Origin: Polaribacter porphyrae | Lineage (GTDB): Bacteria > Bacteroidota > Bacteroidia > Flavobacteriales > Flavobacteriaceae | Direction: 5' to 3' | Length of the DNA: 64,000 nt | Assembly (NCBI RefSeq): GCF_002954685.1 | Contig: NZ_MSCN01000001.1 | Span: forward strand, 897,600-961,599 | Shown: in pieces, positions 8,192-16,058 of the stretch | How the letters are laid out: every line of letters starts with the position of its first letter | Position numbering within the stretch: position 1 is the first letter of the stretch | The notes under the pieces: generated by a model | What the model was told of the DNA's origin: nothing | Databases searched by the model: none | Seen by the model: only the letters and a program-made list of their open reading frames with translations | Translations under genes and position numbers: made by a program

Positions 8192-10225
8192 TCACACAGC
8201 TACTTTCGTTAACCTCGAACTTATTTTTCCGAAATCAATATCCTCAAAATCGCGTTCAGCCTTTTCTTGAACATCAATATCTTTAGTCTTTAAAATTGCA
8301 GACATATAATTTAGTTTTCTCTTAACGTTTTCTATTAATTCGCTCCATTTCATAATCCAAACCTCGATTTTATTGTCTTCACTTCTAAAATACAGATATG
8401 GATTATCTTCACTTTTTTTATTAACAGCAATTAAAAACTCTGCATCTTTATTAATCTCTGAACAAACCAATAAAATTTTGAAATTGACCTTATCGCTTAC
8501 AGAACTTAATTGACCAATTTGGCGAGCATATTTCATTGCTTGTTCGATTTCTTTTGGACTAATTTTAACTTTCGGTGCTTTTAATTCCACAACCAAAACT
8601 TCTCGTTTTTTGTAGTCAAGAATTCTTTCTTGATACATAAATAAATCAGTAATCGACTTTATTGGCTTTGAAATTTCTGTATTGACATTATCTTTGGTTT
8701 TAGTCGGTTTGAATTTCATACAATCTTCTCTTAATTGATTAAGATTGTTTTTTAAACTTTTATCCGAAAGCAATTTTGTAGTATTATTAAATTCCTCGCC
8801 GAAGACCCAAAGCATTTTTTCTAAAAATTTATGTAATTCTTTTCGTTCCTTTACATTTTTCGAGATTTCACTATAAACGAGTTTATCTAAAAATTCGATG
8901 TCCTCGATTTTTGACGCAACTTTATCCGAAAATTCTATAATGCTTTCCAAATCTGTTTTCTCAAGCAAATCTGAAAATTTGGTCGTCATTTTTTTATTTA
9001 ATTTAATTATACTGCCTAAAATCTTATCTAATTCGCCATTTGAAATAGTACGGTCAATAAGTGGATAAATAATTTCTCTTAATTTATTTTCTTCATTTAA
9101 TAAGTGATATTTGTCCTCTACTAAATAGGCGAGTTTATCAAATAATATAATTTTTGATTTTGAACTTGCTTTTTCTCTATATGGATAAAAGTCATCATTC
9201 TTTAATTTTTCTTGAAAATTATCAAATTCAGCGTTCCGAGCTTTAAAGAAATTATTTAGTTCATCTTTTATTAATGACCTATACTTCTTCCAATCATCGT
9301 CAAGGTCATCTAAATCAATATTTCTATAAAGGTCAGCCGATATTGTTGGTGAAGTAACATAAATAAACCAGCCTCCAATTTTAGGGCTTAACCAGCTTGC
9401 ATCAAATTCAAAACCTTTGGAAATTGTCTGTAAACCAGCATTTGTAGTAGTTAAAAAAACTTTTATTTTCTCAAATTTTTTAATCTGCATAAAATTGAGA
9501 TTAACCTTATGGTCTGCGCCTTTTGTATCAGTCAAAGTAGAAATCACTTTTATTGGTTTATCAACAACGAAATCACTTGGATTGATTTTTTCGCCATTAA
9601 TGTGAAAGTTAATTTCTTCATTAAAAATTTTTAATGGATAACGCTCGAAGATTGCATCAGCGATATTTTCTTCGAGAAATTTATCTATAATTTTCTTCTT
9701 TGGCTCATTTTCTGTAACATTACTATCATATAAGTTAGAGATATTAACCTTATAATATGGCTTGTGATTTTTGCCACTCAAAATTTCTTCTTTGGTTGGT
9801 ATTTCTACCTCCGAAACATTTATGTTTTTACCAAAGCTGTCAAACGATAGTGGAATTTCAATTTTTGAGAAATTCTTTTCGGTTGATGAATAAGCCACAG
9901 TTTCAATATCCACCTTTTGTCCGATTTGAAAAGACGCAAATCGACCAATACCTTTACCACCACCTTTGTTGGCAGTTCCTATATCCAATAATTTTTTATC
10001 TATATTTTCTACGTGAACACCTACACCATCATCTTTAATTGAGATTTTCTTTATAATTAGTGGGTGAACTTCACTTTCATCTGTGTAATCAATTTCTATC
10101 CAAATATTCTTACATTTAGCTTGAATTGAATTGTTTATAAGCTCGCAAAAAGCAGTAAACGTACTGATGTAACTGGCGAACAATTCATTTACAAGTCTTG
10201 AGTTGGTTGTGAGCTTTCTTTTCAT
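8192..10225 (-). CDS. GHKL ATPase with C-terminal PD-(D/E)xK-like domain
   Basis: 677 residues. The N-terminal Hsp90/MutL-like (GHKL) fold is clear: N box ELINNSIQA (28-36), DDGVGV (65-70) and the glycine-rich lid GGGKGIGRFA (88-98). Long helical, partly coiled-coil segments fill about 330-510. The C-terminus has ILDYKKREVLVVELKAP with D537, E547 and K549, then EIEQAMKYARQ, an arrangement like a PD-(D/E)xK restriction-type nuclease. ATPases of this kind fused to nuclease domains are known from prokaryotic relatives of MORC proteins in restriction and conflict systems. It is a lone gene between two palindromic ends. Antiphage function is inference. Confidence 0.75.
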   Translation of the reverse strand: MKRKLTTNSRLVNELFASYISTFTAFCELINNSIQAKCKNIWIEIDYTDESEVHPLIIKKISIKDDGVGVHVENIDKKLLDIGTANKGGGKGIGRFASFQIGQKVDIETVAYSSTEKNFSKIEIPLSFDSFGKNINVSEVEIPTKEEILSGKNHKPYYKVNISNLYDSNVTENEPKKKIIDKFLEENIADAIFERYPLKIFNEEINFHINGEKINPSDFVVDKPIKVISTLTDTKGADHKVNLNFMQIKKFEKIKVFLTTTNAGLQTISKGFEFDASWLSPKIGGWFIYVTSPTISADLYRNIDLDDLDDDWKKYRSLIKDELNNFFKARNAEFDNFQEKLKNDDFYPYREKASSKSKIILFDKLAYLVEDKYHLLNEENKLREIIYPLIDRTISNGELDKILGSIIKLNKKMTTKFSDLLEKTDLESIIEFSDKVASKIEDIEFLDKLVYSEISKNVKERKELHKFLEKMLWVFGEEFNNTTKLLSDKSLKNNLNQLREDCMKFKPTKTKDNVNTEISKPIKSITDLFMYQERILDYKKREVLVVELKAPKVKISPKEIEQAMKYARQIGQLSSVSDKVNFKILLVCSEINKDAEFLIAVNKKSEDNPYLYFRSEDNKIEVWIMKWSELIENVKRKLNYMSAILKTKDIDVQEKAERDFEDIDFGKISSRLTKVAV

Positions 10226-10272
10226 TCAATAAAAGTACAGAATTTTAAATTTGTTACGGATTTTTTTTTGCT

Positions 10273-10330
10273 TGCTTACAACTTTAGACGAATATGACGT
10301 CGTTTTAATGACTTATATTCGGCGTTAACG
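10273..10330. repeat. Imperfect palindrome right of GHKL gene
   Basis: CGAATAT (10289-10295) and ATATTCG (10315-10321) form a stem with an inner GACGTC/GAC region; the outer segments are GCTTACAAC (10274-10282) and CGTTAACG (10323-10330). The outer words mirror those left of the GHKL gene (CGTTAACG outside, GTTGTAAGC inside). The rest of the 240-base gap up to 10465 holds no gene. Confidence 0.55.
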
Positions 10331-10465
10331 AAGTTCGGAGATTTTTCATTACAAAACAAACTAAATTGGAAAACTAATTACATTAGTCAACCATTTTTTT
10401 TAATTTTCTAACTCTTTCTTTGTTTGTAATAATCTCTTTTGCTTGAATTTAACTTTATAACTATC

Positions 10466-11221
10466 CTAATCTATCCAATTTTTAAAATCTTTAACACGTT
10501 CTCTACTGACAATAATTTCTTGTTCTTTGTAGAAATTCAGTATTAATTTTAAACGAGAATTTGTATAGGCAATAATATCTTTTATTGCATTAATATGCAC
10601 TACAAAAGTTCTGTTTACTCTAAAAAATTGTTCAGGGTTTAGTTGCTCTTGCCAATATTCTAAAGAATTATCTAATAAGTATCTTCTGTTATCTGTAGTA
10701 TGAATGTATGTGGATTTATTTTCACTGTAAAAACACTCAACCTCATCAATAGGAATGATTTTTATATGCTGCCCAACTTTTATAGACAATCTTTTTTTGA
10801 ATTTACGATCTACAGGGTTGATTAATAGTTTTCTAATATCATCTAAATTTACTTGAACATCAGATTGTGTAGGTTGTTTTTGCTTAAATTGATTAACAGC
10901 AGCCTCAAGTTCATCACTATCTAATGGTTTTAGTAGATAATCTATACTATTTAGTTTAAATGCTTTTAAAGCATATTCATCATAAGCAGTAGTAAAAATA
11001 ATGGCAGATTTGACTTCTATTTCTTCAAAAATCTCAAAAGACAACCCATCAGACAATTGAATGTCTAAAAAAATTAAGTCTGGATGTTCATTATTTTGAA
11101 GCCAATTCAACGATTCTTCTACAGAATGCAACATTTGCTGAACATCTATATTTAATTCTGCTAACATTCTGTTTAGCCTTCTTGCAGCTGGTTTTTCATC
11201 TTCAATAATTAGTACATTCAT
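10466..11221 (-). CDS. LytTR response regulator
   Basis: 251 residues. Receiver domain at 1-120 with acidic pocket IIEDEK, phosphoacceptor D53 in IFLDIQLSDG, the conserved threonine in IIFTTAYDEYALKAF and lysine in YLLKPLD. The LytTR DNA-binding domain spans about 145-250 (VECFYSENKSTYIHT, YWQEQLNPEQFFRVNRTFVVHINAI). It is the last gene of a minus-strand operon that begins with the LytS-type kinase at 14366 and is its most likely phosphorylation partner. The start lies one base after the upstream DUF2306 gene's stop region. Confidence 0.93.
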   Translation of the reverse strand: MNVLIIEDEKPAARRLNRMLAELNIDVQQMLHSVEESLNWLQNNEHPDLIFLDIQLSDGLSFEIFEEIEVKSAIIFTTAYDEYALKAFKLNSIDYLLKPLDSDELEAAVNQFKQKQPTQSDVQVNLDDIRKLLINPVDRKFKKRLSIKVGQHIKIIPIDEVECFYSENKSTYIHTTDNRRYLLDNSLEYWQEQLNPEQFFRVNRTFVVHINAIKDIIAYTNSRLKLILNFYKEQEIIVSRERVKDFKNWID

Positions 11222-11222
11222 A

Positions 11223-11678
11223 TTATTTGCTTATTAATCTTTTTGCATTTTTATTTATAATTCTTGCTCCAATAAAAGCGGTTAAAAACGTTGCAATAGC
11301 AACTGCCCACCAAAAATCTTGCATATTTTTAACAAAACGTGTCCCAACTTCTGACCAAAAAGCACAATACAAACCAACTACAGACCAAGCCATAAAATAG
11401 TAATGTTTGTGTAACCAGTTTTTTGTCTTTTTTAAAACAGGATACATACCTGCTAAAATAGTAACTAAACTTACTATAGCAAAAAAATGAAAGATACTAA
11501 ACCCATTAAAGTTTGTTATAAAAAATGACGAAATATTTAGTAACAACATATTTACAACATACGTGTAACCAACACTTTTATGAAACGAAGTACCTTTAGT
11601 GTTAAAAACAACAATTAAACCTGTTGTCATTGAAACGATAGCAAAAAATAAATGTATATATCCTATTGTAGAAAACAT
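11223..11678 (-). CDS. DUF2306-like membrane protein
   Basis: 151 residues with four predicted membrane helices (about 5-25, 37-55, 62-82, 92-112), plus one near 120-140. The early GYIHLFFAIVSMTTGLIVVFN and KGTSFHKSVGYTYVVNM, with histidines inside or beside the helices, match the DUF2306/cytochrome b561-like pattern, and HKHYYFMAWSVVGLYCAFWSEVGTR supports it. The function is not known. It is embedded in the histidine kinase/2TM/LytTR operon, so it may take part in the signal that operon handles (inference). Confidence 0.75.
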   Translation of the reverse strand: MFSTIGYIHLFFAIVSMTTGLIVVFNTKGTSFHKSVGYTYVVNMLLLNISSFFITNFNGFSIFHFFAIVSLVTILAGMYPVLKKTKNWLHKHYYFMAWSVVGLYCAFWSEVGTRFVKNMQDFWWAVAIATFLTAFIGARIINKNAKRLISK

Positions 11679-11731
11679 GATTAAAGTTGATAGCTGATTG
11701 GTTCTTTTTTATAAAAAGTGAATATTTACTT

Positions 11732-12046
11732 TTATTGATTCATAAACTCTTTAATTTTTCTTTCTTCCCAATTTTTACCAAATCCAAGAATATTAAAACT
11801 AAAAGTATTAAAAGCATCTAGGGCTAAAAATATTCCCCAAATAAACCAAATAGGAATATGAGAAAAACCATCATTATCAAAATGATTACTTATAACAAAA
11901 TCATCAAAAATTTTAAATGAAAACTTCCATACAAAAGTTATGAATAAATTTACTAAAACGTAAGTAACCAAATGTTTGTAAAATTCTTTAATTTTTTCAA
12001 CCTTTAGTTTAGCTATTTCTAATTTTTTATCTTCAAATTTTTCCAT
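11732..12046 (-). CDS. 2TM-domain protein, copy 1
   Basis: 104 residues made almost entirely of one 2TM domain: a basic amphipathic N-terminal helix (KLKVEKIKEFYKHL), two membrane helices (VTYVLVNLFITFVWKF and IPIWFIWGIFLALDAF), and the conserved tail GKNWEERKIKEFMNQ. It is the most downstream of four tandem 2TM genes. The function of the domain is unknown; it is common in Bacteroidota, often beside LytTR systems. The gene starts three bases after the preceding copy's stop, which indicates co-transcription. Confidence 0.85.
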   Translation of the reverse strand: MEKFEDKKLEIAKLKVEKIKEFYKHLVTYVLVNLFITFVWKFSFKIFDDFVISNHFDNDGFSHIPIWFIWGIFLALDAFNTFSFNILGFGKNWEERKIKEFMNQ

Positions 12047-12049
12047 TCT

Positions 12050-12385
12050 TTAAAAATTTTTAGTTCGATTTTTATCTTTCTCCATCATTTCCTTTATTTT
12101 TCTCTCTTCCCATTCACTCCCAAAGCCAATTGATTTGAATCCAAAAACACCCAACCAATGAAAGAACATTCCAATTCCCCAAAAAACCCAAGTAGAATAG
12201 ACACCAAAGTTAGATAGTGCATCAGAAAAAGAATCATCACTTTGCATTAATCCAAAAATAATTACACCACTTATAAATATGTTTACTATTATGTATACAA
12301 TTAAGTGAACATAAAAGCCTTTAATATCTTTTACTCTTTTTTTAGCTCTTATATAGTTTTGTTCTTGCTTATAATCTTGTTGCAT
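12050..12385 (-). CDS. 2TM-domain protein, copy 2
   Basis: 111 residues. The pattern is the same as its neighbours: YIRAKKRVKDIKGFYVHL, helix LIVYIIVNIFISGVIIFG, a polar loop (QSDDSFSDALSNFG), helix WVFWGIGMFFHWLGVFGF, and the tail GSEWEERKIKEMMEKDK. The FHWLGVFGF segment is shared almost exactly with copy 3, so these two are the closest relatives. It lies four bases downstream of copy 3, in the kinase operon. Confidence 0.85.
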   Translation of the reverse strand: MQQDYKQEQNYIRAKKRVKDIKGFYVHLIVYIIVNIFISGVIIFGLMQSDDSFSDALSNFGVYSTWVFWGIGMFFHWLGVFGFKSIGFGSEWEERKIKEMMEKDKNRTKNF

Positions 12386-12389
12386 TTTA

Positions 12390-12677
12390 TTAATTTTTCT
12401 CGTTCATAAACTCTTTTATTTTTCTTTCTTCCCAGTTTTTCCCAAATCCTAATAAATTAAAACCGAAAACTCCTAACCAGTGAAAAAATAAACCAAAGCC
12501 CCAACCAAGTACTGAAAACCAAAACCAATGAAAATGAGGCACATATTTTAAATTTATAAATATAATTATTGGTATTATTAAGCAATAGATAGTTAAATGA
12601 GTATAAAAACCCTTTATTTCTTTTACTTTTTTTTGAGCTTTATAATAACGTTGTTCTGTTAAAAAATCAGTTTCCAT
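12390..12677 (-). CDS. 2TM-domain protein, copy 3
   Basis: About 95 residues. I prefer the start at 12677, giving METDFLTEQRYYKAQKKV, because it aligns with the other copies (MEQKFTEEQKY) and lies one base past the upstream stop; the ATG at 12701 would overlap copy 4 by 23 bases. Two helices (HLTIYCLIIPIIIFINL, FWFSVLGWGFGLFFHWLGVFGF) and the tail GKNWEERKIKEFMNEKN complete the domain. The YCLIIPIIIFINLKY segment closely resembles the C-terminal 2TM domain of the histidine kinase in this operon. Confidence 0.82.
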   Translation of the reverse strand: METDFLTEQRYYKAQKKVKEIKGFYTHLTIYCLIIPIIIFINLKYVPHFHWFWFSVLGWGFGLFFHWLGVFGFNLLGFGKNWEERKIKEFMNEKN

Positions 12678-12678
12678 T

Positions 12679-13002
12679 CTATCTTCTATATTTGTCTTCA
12701 TTCATATACTCTCTTAATTTTCTTTCTTCCCAATCTTTACTTAAAATAAAGTTTAATCCAAAAGTATTTAACGCCTGAAAAGCAATTCCTATACCCCAAA
12801 ATAACCAGATTTTATAATTATGATAGTCAAAAAAAGCTTCATTAAAAGTATCTCCATCATTCATATCTCCCACTATAAAAATTGCACTTAAAAAAATATT
12901 TACAATAATATAAATAGCAAAATGTTTGTAAAACTTGCTTATTCTTTCTACTCTTTTACGAGCTAGAACATATTTCTGTTCTTCTGTAAATTTCTGTTCC
13001 AT
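12679..13002 (-). CDS. 2TM-domain protein, copy 4
   Basis: 107 residues with EEQKYVLARKRVERISKFYKH, helix IYIIVNIFLSAIFIVG, loop DMNDGDTFNEAFFDYH, helix WLFWGIGIAFQALNTFG, and tail SKDWEERKLREYMNED. Its start codon overlaps the stop of the kinase gene by one base (TAATG), which points to translational coupling. It is therefore the first separate 2TM protein made after the kinase that carries the same domain. Confidence 0.85.
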   Translation of the reverse strand: MEQKFTEEQKYVLARKRVERISKFYKHFAIYIIVNIFLSAIFIVGDMNDGDTFNEAFFDYHNYKIWLFWGIGIAFQALNTFGLNFILSKDWEERKLREYMNEDKYRR

Positions 13003-14366
13003 TATCGTAACCTTTTTTGTTTATTCTCTTTATTCATCAACTCTTTTATCTTTCTATCTTCCCAGTTTTTTCCTAAAAACACATTATAATTATTCACTTC
13101 TAAAAAGTGAAAAACTAAACCTATTCCCCATCCAAAAATTGGAAACCAAAACCAATAAAATTGTGGCGAAAATCTTAAATTAATAAATATCAAAAAAGGA
13201 ATTACTAGGCAGTAAGATGCTAAATTTTGATAAAATTCTTTCAGTTTTTCAACTCTTTCTACGGCTTTTACATAGTTGCTGTTTTCTAAATCTTCTGTGT
13301 ACATGATATTGTTCATTTTATATAAGAGAGGCAAGCTCACCTTAAAAGTTGTGTTGTTATTTTCTATTTTTACAGATCTATCTGTTATTAAACCATACCT
13401 GTCTGCAATATTTTGCAAACCTACTTTAGTGCTTTTACCTATTGCTTCTTTTGGGTTAATGTTATTTTCTATAATCAAATGATTATTCTCTTCGTAAATT
13501 GATACTACTAATGGTTTAGAGGATGAAACCACGTTATGTTTTACTGCGTTTTCTAATAATAATTGCAAGGATAAAGGCACTATTTTTAATTCTTGATTAC
13601 TTACTGCATCTGGTATGTTAAATTTAATAGCGTCTTCAAAACGCATCCCTAACAATTGCATATATGTTCTTGCAAATTTTAATTCTTCTTGAATTGGCAC
13701 TAAATCTTTATTTCTTTGCTCTAAAACATATCGATATACTTTAGAGAGTTTAGTAGTAAATTTTTCTGCTTGGTTTGGGTTTTCTCCAATTAAACTGGTC
13801 AACACATTTAAGCTATTAAACAAAAAATGTGGATCTAATTGATTTTTTAATGATTCAAACTTTGCTGTTTCTGTTTTTGCAACTATTTCTTGTTTTGTAG
13901 TTTCTTGTTTTGCAGATTTTTTCCACTCTATCATAAACTCACGTGCATGTAAAAAAGAGGAAACTGTAAAAGAGAATAATATCCAAAAAAGATGAGTCCA
14001 GATAAATTGCTGTTCAAAAAAACGTTCTTCTGGTAAACCATCAACTTTAACAAATAAAATGTAATGGATAAATATAATTGCTGGTACAGTATAGAGAACT
14101 GTAGATATTATTCCTGCCCAAACTCTTTTATTAGTCTGTGTTACCCAATCCCATTTTGCTGTAATAAAATTGTTTAATACACCTTGACCAAATGCTAAAA
14201 CAAAGGTATAAAGAGCTGTTCTTAATAACGTTTCAAAAAAACCTGAAATAGTATAATCTCTTACTAGAATAAAAAGTACAAACGATATTATTAATATTAT
14301 TCTTATAGATAAGAAAAACTCTTTTTTTATTTGTCCAGACGTTTGTACTCTATTTATACTATTCAT
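13002..14366 (-). CDS. LytS-type histidine kinase fused to a 2TM domain
   Basis: 454 residues. Four N-terminal membrane helices (about 20-37, 48-68, 84-105, 122-140) are followed by a coiled linker, the His_kinase domain with H180 in LKNQLDPHFLFNSLNVL, and an HATPase-like region with LLLENAVKHN (N box) and VGLQNIADRYG. The C-terminal 2TM domain (about 365-450; YCLVIPFLIFINLRF, GKNWEDRKIKELMNKENK) is like that of the four genes that follow. LytS-type kinases usually signal to LytTR regulators, and one ends this operon. The C-terminal membrane domain on a kinase is unusual and would anchor both ends of the catalytic core. Confidence 0.9.
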   Translation of the reverse strand: MNSINRVQTSGQIKKEFFLSIRIILIISFVLFILVRDYTISGFFETLLRTALYTFVLAFGQGVLNNFITAKWDWVTQTNKRVWAGIISTVLYTVPAIIFIHYILFVKVDGLPEERFFEQQFIWTHLFWILFSFTVSSFLHAREFMIEWKKSAKQETTKQEIVAKTETAKFESLKNQLDPHFLFNSLNVLTSLIGENPNQAEKFTTKLSKVYRYVLEQRNKDLVPIQEELKFARTYMQLLGMRFEDAIKFNIPDAVSNQELKIVPLSLQLLLENAVKHNVVSSSKPLVVSIYEENNHLIIENNINPKEAIGKSTKVGLQNIADRYGLITDRSVKIENNNTTFKVSLPLLYKMNNIMYTEDLENSNYVKAVERVEKLKEFYQNLASYCLVIPFLIFINLRFSPQFYWFWFPIFGWGIGLVFHFLEVNNYNVFLGKNWEDRKIKELMNKENKQKRLR

Positions 14367-14402
14367 GAGTTACTGTTTGTTTTAAACGTTAAATCTTTAT
14401 TT

Positions 14403-14819
14403 CTAAAATTTAATATCTAAAGATACATTTTTATCAGAAACTACAAATTTTGCATTTTCATAACTTGGTGGTGCAAAAGCCATATAATTGTTAGAAGCTC
14501 CAAAATCTTCTAAAGGCATTCTTTGTGGTGAGAAATCCATTTTATCATTATCATTCTTGTCATGATAACAAATGATTGCATATTCTCCAGGAACTACATC
14601 TTTAAAAATAACTGTACTTTTACCGTCAACTATTTTTGCATTTGCTCCTTGAACTGGTATTTTCATAAAGTTCTTTTTATTATATAAAGCAAAACCTACT
14701 TTACCTTTATCTGATGTTACATTTACTACAGTAGCTGTAATAGTTACTTTTTCTTGTGCATTGATTGTACTTGAAATAAATAATGCTGTTACTACTAAAA
14801 TTGATACTAAAAATTTCAT
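14403..14819 (-). CDS. DUF2141 secreted protein
   Basis: 138 residues with a signal peptide (MKFLVSILVVTALFISSTINA, cleavage near residue 21). The DUF2141 pattern is visible: VNVTSDKGKVGFALYNKKNFM, then FKDVVPGEYAIICYHDKNDNDKMDF, with the acidic DKNDNDKMD loop resembling a metal-binding turn, and GASNNYMAFAPPSYENAKF. The role is unknown; the family is common in Bacteroidota. It lies 36 bases upstream of the kinase gene on the same strand and could lead that operon or be independent. Confidence 0.85.
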   Translation of the reverse strand: MKFLVSILVVTALFISSTINAQEKVTITATVVNVTSDKGKVGFALYNKKNFMKIPVQGANAKIVDGKSTVIFKDVVPGEYAIICYHDKNDNDKMDFSPQRMPLEDFGASNNYMAFAPPSYENAKFVVSDKNVSLDIKF

Positions 14820-15440
14820 AATATTTGTTTTTAATGATTAATTACACTACAAATCTGCAACGGAATTAAAGTTTTTAAAAGTAAAAGCTACTGAACTGTA
14901 TTTTTTTACAGACGAATTGTAAAAAAGGAAGTATTTTGTACTAAAATAGTTTCAAAAAACAAGAACTTACATTAGAGAAGTGTATAATGATTTTTAATAA
15001 AAAAGCAATATATTACTAGTATTCTGATAAAATTTCAATGTAAATATCAAATTTGCTTTAATTTGATAAAAATTAGAAAAAAGTACTTCAATATTAATAA
15101 TAGGAGCAAAAAAATATATACTTTTATCGCATGATTATATCAATAAGAAATATAAACCGTAATTATTTAATTCCCAGTTTACGCTGTCGCTAATACTAGT
15201 GCTTGCAGTTTAACAAAATTAATCGATTACAATACTTTTTATTTTTTATTATGACATTCTTTTCAAAAGCATATTTCAACTTTTTACATTCTCTATTTAA
15301 CCAAAGTTATAATTTTGTACGTAATTCTTTTTTTCGCCCTTTTGGGGTATTTGCATAATTTAAGAATTAAGGTGAGTCCTATTCTACATCATAAAAAAAG
15401 AGTACATTTCAAAAACATAAATTAGAAAAAATCAATTACA
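14820..15440. other. Long gene-free spacer before the arginine operon
   Basis: 621 bases, very AT-rich, with no convincing reading frame. TAATTTTG at 15310-15317 matches the -7 box of Bacteroidota promoters, but no clear TTTG sits 19-23 bases before it. If used, it would give a leader of more than 100 bases before the first gene, with a CGCCCTTTTGGGG segment in it (15336-15348). No tRNA or known riboswitch pattern was recognised. Confidence 0.5.
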
Positions 15441-16058
15441 ATGAGAATTGTTATTGCTGATAAATCACACATAAAATACGCACAAATTATTTGCGATACT
15501 ATAGCAGAAGCTGCTAAAGTAAGAGGTACAGGTATCGCAAAAAGAAAGCCTGAATACATTGCAACCAAAATGGAAAATGGTAATGCTGTTATAGCTTTAG
15601 ATGAAGATAAATTTGCTGGTTTTTGTTACATAGAAAAATGGGGTCATGGAAAATTTGTTGCTAATTCAGGGCTAATTGTTCATCCAGATTATAGAGGATT
15701 AGGTTTAGCGAAAAAAATAAAAAAAGTAATATTTCACCATTCAAGAACAAAGTTTCCAGATGCTAAAGTGTTTAGCATAACAACAGGTTTAGCAGTAATG
15801 AAGTTGAATAGTGATTTAGGATACAAACCTGTTACTTTTTCAGAATTAACAGACGATCAAACTTTTTGGAATGGTTGTCAAACTTGTATAAATTATGATG
15901 TTTTAACAAGAACTGAAAGGAAAATGTGTTTGTGTACTGGTATGTTATACGATCCTAAAAATCAAGAAAAGAAAGCTTCAAAAAAAATAAAAGAAGGTAC
16001 TTTTAAAAGATTAAAAAATATAAAACAGAACTTGTTTTTAAAAAAAGATAAAAAATGA
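15441..16058 (+). CDS. GNAT acetyltransferase heading the arginine operon
   Basis: 205 residues. The GNAT core is visible at about 40-125: AGFCYIEKWGHGKFVANSG, then VHPDYRGLGLAKKIKKVIF (acetyl-CoA loop), and SITTGLAVMKLNSDLGY. The C-terminus has a cysteine-rich block, WNGCQTCINYD followed by KMCLCTGMLYDP, and a basic tail. As the first gene of the operon, overlapping argG by four bases (ATGA), it probably makes the N-acyl-glutamate that starts arginine synthesis, in place of classical ArgA. This role and the acyl group (acetyl or succinyl) are inference from context; the four cysteines may bind a metal. Confidence 0.8.
   Translation: MRIVIADKSHIKYAQIICDTIAEAAKVRGTGIAKRKPEYIATKMENGNAVIALDEDKFAGFCYIEKWGHGKFVANSGLIVHPDYRGLGLAKKIKKVIFHHSRTKFPDAKVFSITTGLAVMKLNSDLGYKPVTFSELTDDQTFWNGCQTCINYDVLTRTERKMCLCTGMLYDPKNQEKKASKKIKEGTFKRLKNIKQNLFLKKDKK

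Noticed and set aside
6308-10225. HerA-like ATPase and GHKL-nuclease as one two-gene defence system
   Set aside because: They are separated by 324 bases with a palindrome boundary, and the DUF853 ATPase is a widespread chromosomal gene; joint function is not supported.
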